Assembly (NCBI RefSeq): GCF_014163735.1
Contig: NZ_JACJDV010000002.1
Span: forward strand, 62,001 to 126,000
Direction of reading: 5' to 3'
Length of the DNA stretch: 64,000 nt
Source of the DNA: Shewanella sp. SR44-3
GTDB lineage: Bacteria; Pseudomonadota; Gammaproteobacteria; Enterobacterales; Shewanellaceae
The translations under genes and the position numbers were made by a program. The notes beneath the pieces were generated by a model. That model saw only the letters and a list, made by a program, of their open reading frames with translations. It ran no database searches and had not been told where the DNA came from. Position 1 is the first letter of the stretch, and each line of letters starts with the position of its first letter. Below, in pieces: positions 18,451-26,871 of this stretch.

Positions 18451-19194
18451 CTAACCAATTCGCATTAAGGATGAAGACGCTTGATCGGTTTCTTCTGCCG
18501 TTTTCATCATCTTCACTTGCATTTCGTACTGACGTTGAATGCTGATTAACGCCACCATTTCTTCAACTGGGTTGACATTGCTTGCCTCAATGGCACCGCT
18601 TTCAACTTGTACACGGGGATCTTTAGCGGCGATTTCACCTGAGGTCAGACGAAAAAGCCCATCTTCACCGCGCATCATTTGTGAGTTGTCAGGGTTAACT
18701 AATTTAATACGGCCCACTTCTTCAATCACTTCAGCAGTAGCCCCTTGCGGGCGGATTGAAATAATTCCATCAGGAGAAATCTGTAATTTATCAATGGGTA
18801 AAGGTAAGACAATTGGACCAGAGTTACCCATTACTGGATTATTACGGTTATTAAGCAGTAATCCAGTATTGTCAAATTTAAGCCCACCCGAGCGCGTATA
18901 AGCTTCAGAACCATCGGGGGCTTGCACCGCTATCCAGCCGTCACCTTTAATGGCGATATCAAGATCTCGTCCTGTGGTTTTAAGCGCACCTGCTTTAAAA
19001 TCTGAAGTGGCGATTTCAGTCATCGCAAACACACGTGACGGCAAGCCTTCACCGAAAGCCTGCATAGAACGGGCTTGAGTGAGATCTGATTTAAAACCAT
19101 CAGTGTTAGCGTTGGCCAAATTATTGGCTCGTACCGCAAGCGCGCTCATATTTTGCTTCGCGCCGCTCATGGCAACATAGAGAAATTTGTCCAT
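18451..19194 (-). CDS. flgF: Proximal rod protein FlgF
   Basis: FlgF (247 aa) is a proximal rod component. It starts MDKFLYVAMSGAKQNMSALAVRANNLANANTDGF and ends in the shared motif VEEMVALISIQRQYEMQVKMMK. The start at 19194 has GGAG 8 nt upstream. The open frame extends 19 codons further back, but that extension runs into the sigma-54 promoter and is not coding. It is the first gene of the flgFGHIJKL unit, which is set off from flgBCDE by a terminator and a repeat element. Confidence 0.95.
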   Translation of the reverse strand: MDKFLYVAMSGAKQNMSALAVRANNLANANTDGFKSDLTQARSMQAFGEGLPSRVFAMTEIATSDFKAGALKTTGRDLDIAIKGDGWIAVQAPDGSEAYTRSGGLKFDNTGLLLNNRNNPVMGNSGPIVLPLPIDKLQISPDGIISIRPQGATAEVIEEVGRIKLVNPDNSQMMRGEDGLFRLTSGEIAAKDPRVQVESGAIEASNVNPVEEMVALISIQRQYEMQVKMMKTAEETDQASSSLMRIG

Positions 19195-19242
19195 CTGCTG
19201 CTCCGTCAAGTTTTTGCAATGAAAAGAATATACCAAGATAAA

Positions 19243-19258
19243 AGCAAACATTGTGCCA
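19243..19258 (-). promoter_or_regulatory. Sigma-54 promoter of flgF operon
   Basis: The minus strand reads TGGCACAATGTTTGCT: a perfect -24 box, correct 10-bp spacing and TTGCT at -12. It lies 48 bp upstream of the flgF ATG. Repeat element copy 3 begins just 20 bp upstream of it. Confidence 0.92.
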
Positions 19259-19278
19259 AGTTGAAAAAAAAGCCAGAT

Positions 19279-19485
19279 AACCTCAACTCGGGTTAAGAGA
19301 TGAATAAATGGAGTTGAAATAATCTAAATTCAATATCTTATGTTCAAACTTGAACTTTGCGCCGATAACAAGGCGAATTAACCCGTCAATAGCTAGCCTA
19401 TTGCAAGATTTCTTGTGTAAAGGAGCAACACAGTTAGCGATGCAAAGAGCTGTTTGATAAGCATTTATTATTCCGAACTGAGGTT
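19279..19485 (+). mobile_element. MITE-like element, copy 3 (207 bp)
   Basis: The ends are AACCTCAACTCGGG and TCCGAACTGAGGTT. The perfect 4-bp duplication AGAT flanks it (19275-19278 and 19486-19489). It shares with copy 1 the blocks GGTTAAGAGATG, ACAAGGCGAATT, GTCAATAGCTAGCCTATTGC and GCAAAGAGCTGTTTGATA. It is wedged between the flgE terminator and the flgF sigma-54 promoter. Confidence 0.87.
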
Positions 19486-19533
19486 AGATAAGGATTAATG
19501 TAATGAAAGGTAGGAGATTAGATACTTGGGAAA

Positions 19534-19568
19534 TAAAAAGAGCGTTTCAATGTACTGAAACGCCCTCT
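19534..19568 (-). terminator. Terminator of the flgBCDE transcript
   Basis: A stem (GGGCGTTTCA/TGAAACGCTC with one G-T pair) is followed on the minus strand by TTTTTATTT, 24 bp past the flgE stop codon. It shows that flgF onward is a separate unit. Confidence 0.85.
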
Positions 19569-19591
19569 AAACAAACTGATAGATAAAGGGG

Positions 19592-20959
19592 CTAGCGGAT
19601 CTGCAACACAGTTTGCTGCAGCGTATTGTTCACTTCTAAGGTTCTAGAGTTAGCTTGGAAGTTACGTTGGGCAGAAATCAAATCAACCAGCTCAGTGGTC
19701 AAGTCGACATTCGACTGCTCTAAAGCCGAAGAGCGAATACTACCAAATGTGCCGCTATTCGCTTCGCCCGCAAGTGCAGGGCCTGAGTCTAAGCTGGCCT
19801 TCCAAGAAGTATTTCCCACCTGAGTCAAACCTTGCTCATTCGCAAAACGCACTAACGCTACCCGAGCTAGCGGCACTGTAGAGCCATTACTGTACTTAGC
19901 AGTCACCAGTCCATCGGAGCCAATGGATACATTAGTCAAACGGCCAACTGTGGTGCCATTTTGAGTAAGCTCTGTCACTTCAAAAGCTGATGAGTATTGG
20001 GTGGGATTGTTAAACCCTATGCTCAGTGTTTGGGTACCGTCAGCTCCTGGGCCTAAAATACCTGCGCCAGGTACGCCTAGCGCTTCAGTAGTTAATACTG
20101 CTGGATCGCTGCCAGTATAGGCGCCGACATCATTAAACTTAAGTACAGAACCACGCCAGCCACCAGCCGTTTGGGCTAACTGCGGCGTATCAGCCACGCG
20201 ATCGCCATCGGTATCTGTCTGATAGGTACCGACATCAGTACCAGCAAGGTCAACCTGTTTACCGTCAACAGCATAGAAAACAACCCAGTTACTCTCACCT
20301 GTGTATGATCCATTCGTTGGTTTGACAAAATAGCTGGTCATAATATGAGATTCACCTAATGAATCGTACATAGTTACAGACGTTGATTTATTGAATGTTT
20401 TAGGGTCCGTAGGATCAAAGGCAGCAGGATCTAAAGCTGTTTCACCTGAGTTCAAATTCATTTGCATGCCAATAGTGCTTGTTTTTACCGGACTACCTGC
20501 GGTATCAGGTATTTTGACAGGTTTTGTCGTTGTTAAACTCACTGAGGTTGAACTACCAGCCTCATCCACTGGGAATGCTTGTAAAAAATTACCCGCTGAA
20601 TCCACCATGTAATTATTTGAATCGACTTTAAATGCACCTGCCCGTGAAAAAGATTGATCTTGAGAAGTCCCAACTGACGCTGAAGTCACAAAGAAGCCAC
20701 CGCCACTAATGGCTAAATCCAATGCATTGTTAGTAAATTGCAAGCTGCCTTGATGGAATTGTTGCGCCACTTGGGTCGTCGTCACACCACCACCCACAGC
20801 GGTCTTACTATTAGAGAAGATAGAATTAGCATAGACGTCAGCAAATTCTGCTCGCGACTCTTTAAAACCAATAGTGTTAACGTTCGCAATGTTATTTGCT
20901 GTTGTGTTTAAGTCTTTCTGCGCGGCTGCAATGCCACTGAGTGCAATGTTAAACGACAT
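19592..20959 (-). CDS. flgE: Flagellar hook protein FlgE
   Basis: FlgE (455 aa) polymerises into the hook. The N-terminal motif SFNIALSGIAAAQKDLNTTANNIANVNTIGF and C-terminal motif VDLTTELVDLISAQRNFQANSRTLE are typical. The middle has the FlgE-specific domain (TSVTMYDSLGESHIMTSYF). AGAGGTGA lies before the ATG. It is the last gene of flgBCDE. Confidence 0.96.
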   Translation of the reverse strand: MSFNIALSGIAAAQKDLNTTANNIANVNTIGFKESRAEFADVYANSIFSNSKTAVGGGVTTTQVAQQFHQGSLQFTNNALDLAISGGGFFVTSASVGTSQDQSFSRAGAFKVDSNNYMVDSAGNFLQAFPVDEAGSSTSVSLTTTKPVKIPDTAGSPVKTSTIGMQMNLNSGETALDPAAFDPTDPKTFNKSTSVTMYDSLGESHIMTSYFVKPTNGSYTGESNWVVFYAVDGKQVDLAGTDVGTYQTDTDGDRVADTPQLAQTAGGWRGSVLKFNDVGAYTGSDPAVLTTEALGVPGAGILGPGADGTQTLSIGFNNPTQYSSAFEVTELTQNGTTVGRLTNVSIGSDGLVTAKYSNGSTVPLARVALVRFANEQGLTQVGNTSWKASLDSGPALAGEANSGTFGSIRSSALEQSNVDLTTELVDLISAQRNFQANSRTLEVNNTLQQTVLQIR

Positions 20960-21039
20960 AATTCACCTCTTACCTAATTCTGTGCCACCAATGACAATTT
21001 TATGACAGTCATGCGTATTATCGATTTTAACTGGCTAAT

Positions 21040-21831
21040 TTACGTTTCTTTTACCGCTAAAACATCAGCAAGTTTAATGCCACCTAGTCCTCTGAGGTTC
21101 AAAATAGCCCCTGAGCTTGCGGTACCCAATGAGACGCTTGTCACATGCGCATAGGTAGAAACTGGTAGCTCTTGAGCTTTACCATCAACTTTGCCGCTGG
21201 CTTTAAGCTTATATTCACCACCTATGGCAGGCTGGCCGCTAGCATCTAAACCATCCCAGGACACATCGACGTTACCACCGGCACTGCCATCAAGCTTAAA
21301 GCTTTGAATTAGCTGCCCTTTAGAGTCTTCCACCCTGACGGTAATATCTTTGATTTTTTCTGGGGTACTGATAACGCCATTAACTGTTGAGCTCTCTGAT
21401 GAAAGGTAGCCAGTATCCGATGGGATAAGGACTTTTCGGCCGACAAGACCAGATGCTTGTAATGCTTGGCTGGAGCTGGTGACACTAGTCAAATTTAAAA
21501 TTTCTTCATTAAGTTTAGTAATGCCGTCTACGGTTGAGAAGGATGCCATTTGCTGGATCATCTGATCATTATCAACTGGTTTAAAAGGATCCTGCATCGA
21601 CAACTGTTGGCTTAATAGTGCAAAGAAGTCTTTTTGCGTCAGCTGCTGATCTTTTGCCTCTGGCACTGCTGATTCTGTCGGTAAACGAATACCATCAAGA
21701 AATGGGTTCCCAGTAGTTGTCGACTGAGTATTCGTGGCTGACGCCACTGTACTTTGCGGGTTATTCGCTATTGTCGATGACTTTGTCGTCGCCTGAGGCA
21801 GAGACTGACTCGAAGGATTAACTATGCTCAT
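21040..21831 (-). CDS. flgD: Hook cap / scaffolding protein FlgD
   Basis: FlgD (263 aa) caps the hook during assembly. The N-terminal part holds the FlgD signature (LTQKDFFALLSQQLSMQDPFKPVDNDQMIQQMA). The C-terminal part holds the FlgD Ig/Tudor-like domain (SWDGLDASGQPAIGGEYKLKA). An AAGGAG site precedes the ATG. It lies 24 bp after flgC. Confidence 0.95.
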   Translation of the reverse strand: MSIVNPSSQSLPQATTKSSTIANNPQSTVASATNTQSTTTGNPFLDGIRLPTESAVPEAKDQQLTQKDFFALLSQQLSMQDPFKPVDNDQMIQQMASFSTVDGITKLNEEILNLTSVTSSSQALQASGLVGRKVLIPSDTGYLSSESSTVNGVISTPEKIKDITVRVEDSKGQLIQSFKLDGSAGGNVDVSWDGLDASGQPAIGGEYKLKASGKVDGKAQELPVSTYAHVTSVSLGTASSGAILNLRGLGGIKLADVLAVKET

Positions 21832-21855
21832 AGATTATCTCCTTGAATAAACATG

Positions 21856-22272
21856 TTATTTACCCATCCTTAGTGTTTGTTGCAGCATGGTTTTAGTGGC
21901 ATCAGCAACCTGAACATTCATTTGATAGGAGCGAGAAGCCGAAATCATATCTGCCATTTCTTCCATCACGTTCACGTTAGGTTTATAAATAAAACCATCA
22001 CCATCTGCCATAGGGTGACTTGGAGAGTACTCTTTGAGTAACGGTTTATCGCTCTCCACTATTGCCCGAACTTGAACGCCTTTGGTACCGTTAAGCTGAT
22101 CGTGTGCCTTATTCAGTTCAGCTTCAAAAATAGGGTGCCTAGCTCGATAAGTTTTATCTACGCTGCTTGAAACAGAATCTGCGTTAGCAATGTTACTTGC
22201 CGTGGTGTTCAAACGTACGGATTGTGCCGCCATACCTGAACCTGAAACATCGAAAATATTAAATAAACTCAT
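21856..22272 (-). CDS. flgC: Proximal rod protein FlgC
   Basis: FlgC (138 aa) is a proximal rod subunit of usual length. It starts MSLFNIFDVSGSGMAAQSVRLNTTASNIANADS, carries the marker KPNVNVMEEMADMISASRSYQMNV, and its ribosome site (GAGGTGA) lies inside the end of flgB, 2 bp away. Confidence 0.96.
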   Translation of the reverse strand: MSLFNIFDVSGSGMAAQSVRLNTTASNIANADSVSSSVDKTYRARHPIFEAELNKAHDQLNGTKGVQVRAIVESDKPLLKEYSPSHPMADGDGFIYKPNVNVMEEMADMISASRSYQMNVQVADATKTMLQQTLRMGK

Positions 22273-22274
22273 GA

Positions 22275-22673
22275 TTAATCACCTCGCAGCGCTTTTCTCA
22301 TACCTGAGAATTTACTTTCAAGAAAACCTAGGGACATCTGGTATTCCAACGCATTTTGCATAAATGAAGACTGCTCTTTTTGCACATCAACCGTGTTACC
22401 ATCACCAGTATCAGGCTGATTTGGCACTCGATACTTAACGTGTTGCTGAGTAATGCTAGTTAAATCAAAGTGCTTTTCCGAAGTACTATTCATAGATAGC
22501 CCTTTCTGATGTGAGCGTGCACTTTGCATCGCCGATGAAAAATCAACGTCCTGCGCTTTATAATGAGGGGTATTAGCATTGGCGATATTGCTCGATAACA
22601 CTTCTGCCCGCTGTGAGCGGATCCCTAAAGAGTATTGATGCACACCTAACGCATTTTCGAAGTTAATCGCCAT
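22275..22673 (-). CDS. flgB: Proximal rod protein FlgB
   Basis: FlgB (132 aa) is a proximal rod subunit. It starts MAINFENALGVHQYSLGIRSQRAEVLSSNIANANTPHYKA with GGAGG 8 nt upstream. The open frame continues 13 codons further, but that extension enters the sigma-54 promoter. It is the first gene of flgBCDE. Confidence 0.95.
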   Translation of the reverse strand: MAINFENALGVHQYSLGIRSQRAEVLSSNIANANTPHYKAQDVDFSSAMQSARSHQKGLSMNSTSEKHFDLTSITQQHVKYRVPNQPDTGDGNTVDVQKEQSSFMQNALEYQMSLGFLESKFSGMRKALRGD

Positions 22674-22707
22674 AATTTTGCCTCCATCAGCTAACTCATG
22701 AAAACAA

Positions 22708-22723
22708 AGCAAAGCTCATGCCA
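22708..22723 (-). promoter_or_regulatory. Sigma-54 promoter of flgBCDE
   Basis: The minus strand reads TGGCATGAGCTTTGCT, with the GG-N10-GC spacing, TGGCAT at -24 and TTGCT at -12. It lies 34 bp upstream of the flgB ATG. Confidence 0.88.
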
Positions 22724-22755
22724 ACAAAATCAATAAATACGAGTTATTGCTTGTA

Positions 22756-22789
22756 AAAAATAAAAGCGCTGAATAAATCAGCGCTTTTA
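22756..22789 (-). terminator. Terminator of cheR
   Basis: A perfect 11-bp stem (AAAAGCGCTGA/TCAGCGCTTTT) with a 5-6 nt loop is followed on the minus strand by ATTTTTT. It lies about 50 bp past the cheR stop codon. Confidence 0.88.
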
Positions 22790-22841
22790 TGGGGAAAAAT
22801 GAAAGGTTGAAGCAGAATTGCAGTCGCTAGCTCAGATTGCT

Positions 22842-23675
22842 TTAGGTCTTCTTCTGATAATAAATACCCGGATTACAGCGCACCATATCAAATTCTTCAG
22901 TTAAACCTGCAATTGACTCAGATGCGCCAAGAAACAGTATGCCTTTAGGATTTAAAGCGGCAGCAAATTGCCGCAATATTTTTGCCTTAGCATCCGGTGC
23001 AAAATAAATCAGCACATTACGACAAAAAATAATGTCGAATTTTCCAAGCAAAGTATAACTTTCTAATAAATTATGACTACGGAAGTTAACTAAACGCTTC
23101 ACATTATCTTTAAGCTTCATACTGCCTGTAGGAAGCGGATCAAAAAACTGACGTTTACGTTCATCAGAAAGTCCTCGTGCCAATGCCAAGCTGTCGTACT
23201 CTGCATTTTTACAACGTTCAAGCATCGAAGGGGATAAATCTGTTGCTTGAATGGTTGCATTACCAGCCAATGCACCAGGTTTTTTCTGCTGATACTCTAA
23301 AATAGTCATAGCTAACGAGTATGGCTCTTGTCCAGATGAGCATGCCGCTGACCAAATTTTTAATGGACGGCCTAGCTTACTGTATTCAGGCAGTAAAACA
23401 TTATTCAGCAATTCAAAAGGATACCTATCCCTAAACCATAAGGTTTCATTGGTTGTCATTGCATCAATAACTTCTGCACGCAGCTGTCTCTCTGACGGCT
23501 TCATCGAATGTTTAACCACCTCAGTCAATGAGGGTAAATTATATTTCCCCATTAAAGGAGCGAGACGGCTTCTTACCAAGTACTGTTTGTTATCGCCCAA
23601 CACTATGCCACTGTGTTGTTCTAAAAACAGTCTGAATTGATTGTATTCTGCTTCATCGAGCGTTTTGTCAGTCAC
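22842..23675 (-). CDS. cheR: Chemotaxis protein methyltransferase CheR
   Basis: CheR (277 aa) transfers methyl groups from S-adenosylmethionine to glutamates of chemoreceptors. The N-terminal helical domain (EYNQFRLFLEQHSGIVLGDNKQYLVRSRL) is followed by the SAM-binding domain with WSAACSSGQEPYSLAM, ATDLSPSMLERC and DIIFCRNVLIYF. The start is a GTG at 23675; the overlapping ATG at 23677 meets a stop at once. No C-terminal pentapeptide-binding extension is seen. It follows cheV, the usual polar-flagellate arrangement. Confidence 0.94.
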   Translation of the reverse strand: MTDKTLDEAEYNQFRLFLEQHSGIVLGDNKQYLVRSRLAPLMGKYNLPSLTEVVKHSMKPSERQLRAEVIDAMTTNETLWFRDRYPFELLNNVLLPEYSKLGRPLKIWSAACSSGQEPYSLAMTILEYQQKKPGALAGNATIQATDLSPSMLERCKNAEYDSLALARGLSDERKRQFFDPLPTGSMKLKDNVKRLVNFRSHNLLESYTLLGKFDIIFCRNVLIYFAPDAKAKILRQFAAALNPKGILFLGASESIAGLTEEFDMVRCNPGIYYQKKT

Positions 23676-23809
23676 ATTTATTTCCTAATCATTTTGAGCC
23701 CAGAAGAAACTCATAAACCACGAATGCGTGGGTTATCCACTCGGTATCAACGCTTCTATTTAATGTAGTTCAAAATTAAATTTGTGATTAAACATTTTAG
23801 AAAAAATCA

Positions 23810-24730
23810 TTATAAACTTAAATGCTTATTCACTGCAGAAGCCAGCTCATCAGGATTAAATTTAGCAATAAAGTCATTCGCGCCCACTTTTTGTACCATA
23901 GCTTGGTTGAATACACCGCTCAAAGAAGTATGCAATACCACTTTAATATTCTTAAGTTTTGGATCATCACGGATTTCTGCGGTTAAGGTATAGCCGTCCA
24001 TCTCAGGCATCTCGATATCTGAAATAATTAACGGAATTTCCTTTGAGACATCATCCATTTCTTTCGCTATTGCTTTAAGTTTCTCAAGCGCTTCGCGACC
24101 ATCTTTTGCGGTATCAATCTGTAAATTAAGCGACTCTAATGAACGAATGATCTGCTTACGGGCAACTGCTGAATCATCAATCACCATAATATGAAAATTT
24201 TGCTCTTTATCTAGGGTGATTTGCTCGCTTAATTCCGCACTGATGCTAGTTTTAACTGGAGAAATTTCATCAAGAATTTTCTCTACATCTAAAATCTCAA
24301 CCAACTCACCTTCAATTTCGGTCACGGCAGTCAAGTAGGAATAACGGCCAGCACCTTTCGGTGGAGGCATAATATCCGCCCAATTAGTGTTAATAATACG
24401 CTCAACAGAGCTCACTAAGAAGCCTTGAATACTACGGTTGTACTCAGAAATAATAATAAAACAATCTTTGGTGCTCGCCAGTGGACGGCCACCTGTCGCG
24501 GCGCTCAAATCGATAACTGAAATGGTTGAACCACGAATATGAGCAACCCCTTTTACAAAAGGGCTTAGTTTAGGCAATGTGGTCAATGGTGGGCACTGTA
24601 ACACCTCTTTAACTTTAAAAACGTTAATCCCAAAGCGTTGACGACCGTTTAGTTTAAACAGCAACAACTCAAGCCTGTTTTGCCCAACCAGTTGGGTGCG
24701 TTTGTTAACTGAATCAAGAATACTCGACAT
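23810..24730 (-). CDS. cheV: Chemotaxis coupling protein CheV
   Basis: CheV (306 aa) fuses a CheW-like domain (about 15-160, ELLLFKLNGRQRFGINVFKVKEV, VAHIRGSTISVIDL) to a receiver domain (about 178-300; D185/D186, phospho-acceptor D238 in IISDIEMPEMDGY). It couples chemoreceptors to CheA and can act as a phosphate sink. It is divergent from flgA and upstream of cheR, with which it is probably transcribed. Confidence 0.94.
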   Translation of the reverse strand: MSSILDSVNKRTQLVGQNRLELLLFKLNGRQRFGINVFKVKEVLQCPPLTTLPKLSPFVKGVAHIRGSTISVIDLSAATGGRPLASTKDCFIIISEYNRSIQGFLVSSVERIINTNWADIMPPPKGAGRYSYLTAVTEIEGELVEILDVEKILDEISPVKTSISAELSEQITLDKEQNFHIMVIDDSAVARKQIIRSLESLNLQIDTAKDGREALEKLKAIAKEMDDVSKEIPLIISDIEMPEMDGYTLTAEIRDDPKLKNIKVVLHTSLSGVFNQAMVQKVGANDFIAKFNPDELASAVNKHLSL

Positions 24731-24822
24731 AACACTGCCTTGTTGTTTGTGAAAGCTATACCCCTAAGGGCACGATTATTGTAATTTCGGCCATTTACGC
24801 CAAATACCGCGATAGTCATTGA

Positions 24823-24838
24823 TGCATTTTACTTGCCC
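24823..24838 (-). promoter_or_regulatory. Candidate sigma-54 promoter of cheV-cheR
   Basis: The minus strand reads GGGCAAGTAAAATGCA, with GG-N10-GC spacing and partial -24 (GGGCA) and -12 (ATGCA) boxes. It lies 93 bp upstream of cheV. The match is weaker than those of fliE, flrB and flgF. Confidence 0.45.
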
Positions 24839-24888
24839 TAGTAGATGAGCTTGTTAAATAAGCCAAGTCATCTGCAACAAATCTATAT

Positions 24889-24904
24889 CGGCATATAAAT
24901 TGCT
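24889..24904 (+). promoter_or_regulatory. Candidate sigma-54 promoter of flgA
   Basis: The plus strand reads CGGCATATAAATTGCT, with GG-N10-GC spacing, CGGCA at -24 and a good TTGCT at -12. It would give a leader of about 145 nt to flgA. It lies in the 331-bp cheV-flgA divergent gap, back to back with the cheV candidate. Confidence 0.5.
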
Positions 24905-25061
24905 TATTATCCATCACTTTATCATTATATACATGTTTACGTTAATAAGAGTAATCGATACGTCAAGTTTCTGACTTAACTGAACTCACATAAAACGGGT
25001 ATTATCTATCATTCACACAAAGTATAGGTGCATTCTGGCAAAACACGCTAGTCTCTTCATT

Positions 25062-25769
25062 ATGAAAGTAAAAGTTTTCTTCGCTTTATTATTATCACTA
25101 CAAACTTTGCCCGTTTTAGCGGACGAAGTCACACACGTGCCTTCAATATCGGCCTTAACTGAATTAGCTAAAGATGCTGTCGCCAATAAAATTGATGCGC
25201 CAGAGAATGCAAAAGTCCTTATCACACCTCAGAATATTGACGGCCGCCTTACTCCACCAGCCTGCTCATCCCCTGTAGAAGTCGAACTCGCATCAGAGCG
25301 AGAGATAGGCCGTAATAACACAGTTAAGCTCAGCTGCCATGCACCTAGTCTAAATTACCTTTGGCAAGTCTATATATCAGTGAGAGTTGAAATACTCTAT
25401 CCCGTTGTTGCTGCTGATAGAGTCTTATCACCAGGTGCTTTGATTAGCAGTGATAGCTTACACATTGCCTTTATCGATCAATACAGCTTACGCGGGCAGT
25501 TTTTTACTGAAATAAATCAAATTGTCGGCAGTCGAGTAAAGCGAAGAGTCTCCAAAGACGCTCCCATTTTGAGCAGTAATTTATGCTTTGTTTGTAAGGG
25601 TGATCCAGTTTCTATTATTGCTAAGACCGAAACGATTCAAATAAAAACCTCAGGAGAGGCGCTTAATGATGGTAATCATGGCGACATGATAAGAGTGCGA
25701 AATAGTATATCAAGCAGAGAGTTAGAGGCCCAAGTCACAGGGATTGGCGAAGTTGAAGTAAAAATGTAA
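25062..25769 (+). CDS. flgA: P-ring assembly chaperone FlgA
   Basis: FlgA (235 aa) is a periplasmic chaperone needed for P-ring formation by FlgI. A signal peptide (MKVKVFFALLLSLQTLPVLA) is followed by the FlgA N-terminal domain and the SAF domain (VVAADRVLSPGALISSDSLHIAFID). The C-terminal thread (GDMIRVRNSISSRELEAQVTGIGEVEV) is characteristic. No strong ribosome site is visible before the ATG. It is divergent from cheV. Confidence 0.93.
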   Translation: MKVKVFFALLLSLQTLPVLADEVTHVPSISALTELAKDAVANKIDAPENAKVLITPQNIDGRLTPPACSSPVEVELASEREIGRNNTVKLSCHAPSLNYLWQVYISVRVEILYPVVAADRVLSPGALISSDSLHIAFIDQYSLRGQFFTEINQIVGSRVKRRVSKDAPILSSNLCFVCKGDPVSIIAKTETIQIKTSGEALNDGNHGDMIRVRNSISSRELEAQVTGIGEVEVKM

Positions 25770-25776
25770 AATAGAC

Positions 25777-25803
25777 TAAAGTTTACATGTTAACAGCCGA
25801 TAC
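25777..25803 (+). promoter_or_regulatory. Sigma-28 (FliA) promoter of flgM
   Basis: The plus strand reads TAAA, exactly 15 bp, then GCCGATAC (7 of 8 in the -10 consensus). It starts 8 bp past the flgA stop and 66 bp before flgM, so flgM can be driven by the sigma factor that it inhibits, a feedback loop known in other bacteria. Confidence 0.9.
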
Positions 25804-25842
25804 CCTGTTAGAGAAACTGACTTATTCACGCTGGAGCCTATC

Positions 25843-26163
25843 ATGGCAATTGATATTAACAAGCTAAATACAACGACACCTTTAAGAGCCAATAGAGATA
25901 TGGCTGCTAAAGCAAACGATACAGCAACTAAGCAAAGTACTTCGAGTGTTAAAACGGATTCCGTGAGCATTACTTCACAAGCCCAGCAACTCCAAAGTGC
26001 CCAGGCAAAAATGTCATCCTTGCCCGAAATTGATCAAAAAAAGGTCGCTGAAATTAAGCTCGCGATTACCGAAGGGCGTTATAAAGTTGACCCTGAAAAA
26101 TTAGCGGCAAACATTGCAAGCTTTGAAGCTGAACTCAGCGAACTGGGCCTTGATGCCGAGTAA
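25843..26163 (+). CDS. flgM: Anti-sigma-28 factor FlgM
   Basis: FlgM (106 aa) binds FliA until it is exported through the finished hook. The disordered N-terminal half (Asn/Thr/Ala/Lys-rich) and the C-terminal sigma-binding segment (VAEIKLAITEGRYKVDPEKLAANIASFE) are both clear. It starts MAIDINKLN and is preceded by its own sigma-28 promoter. Confidence 0.94.
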   Translation: MAIDINKLNTTTPLRANRDMAAKANDTATKQSTSSVKTDSVSITSQAQQLQSAQAKMSSLPEIDQKKVAEIKLAITEGRYKVDPEKLAANIASFEAELSELGLDAE

Positions 26164-26338
26164 AAATTAGTCATGCTTAACTAGGCTGCATTTAGTCAAT
26201 TGTGTAACACACAGATGAAATGCATTACCTGAGCGTTCGATAACCCAATGACACAACTCAATTTGTGCATGGGCTAAACGGGCTAATTGTTACTCTTATT
26301 ATGCTGTTTTACCCAAAACGAAACTATATGAGTAACCT

Positions 26339-26764
26339 ATGACTGAACTGCTAAAACTCGTTGCATACCAACTTGGTATTCTTGCTAAATTAAAAACGCT
26401 TATAACCGAAGAAACTCAAGCATTGCACCAGCGCGATGCTGATTTACTTATGAGCTTAGCGAAAGATAAATTACAGTGTTTAAATGAACTTCAAATGAAT
26501 GACACTAAACTGGCCAGTCACCAGGAAAATCATTTACTCAGTACCGAGGAAAACCTTATTGAAAAGGTGGCTCAAGCTAAGAGACTTCTTAAAGAATGCC
26601 AGGATAGTAATAAGCAAAATGCCAGCCTGATTGAGCTCAATATCGCGAGCCTTAACCGCTTCTCACAAGCATTACAAGTTAGTCGTAACGCAACAAGCCT
26701 AACCTATAATGATAAAGGCAAAACTTCAACGATATCGAGTCTTGGCGATGGGTTTAAAGCATAA
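26339..26764 (+). CDS. flgN: Flagellar export chaperone FlgN
   Basis: FlgN (141 aa) is a cytoplasmic helical chaperone for FlgK and FlgL. The protein is almost entirely helical and charged (LAKLKTLITEETQALHQRDAD, LLKECQDSNKQNASLIELN), as in FlgN_2-type proteins. It follows flgM after 175 bp with no terminator between them. The assignment rests on context as well as on sequence. Confidence 0.85.
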   Translation: MTELLKLVAYQLGILAKLKTLITEETQALHQRDADLLMSLAKDKLQCLNELQMNDTKLASHQENHLLSTEENLIEKVAQAKRLLKECQDSNKQNASLIELNIASLNRFSQALQVSRNATSLTYNDKGKTSTISSLGDGFKA

Positions 26765-26794
26765 CAGTCAAATTAAGTATTCTTTCATTAGACT

Positions 26795-26820
26795 AAAAAA
26801 GCCGCATTAGCGGCTTTTTT
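26795..26820 (+). terminator. Terminator of flgAMN (bidirectional with flgP)
   Basis: The stem AAAAAAGCCGC/GCGGCTTTTTT with an ATTA loop lies 31 bp past flgN, between convergent flgN and flgP, and has T-runs in both directions. Confidence 0.9.
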
Positions 26821-26871
26821 GTTATCTTTTATAACATTAGCTTGAGACAATCAAATGGGCCTGAGTGCCGG

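Noticed and set aside
23715-23733. Hairpin AACCACG/CGTGGGTT between cheV and cheR as a terminator
   Set aside because: The stem is short and no T-run follows on the minus strand; it may be a processing hairpin at most.
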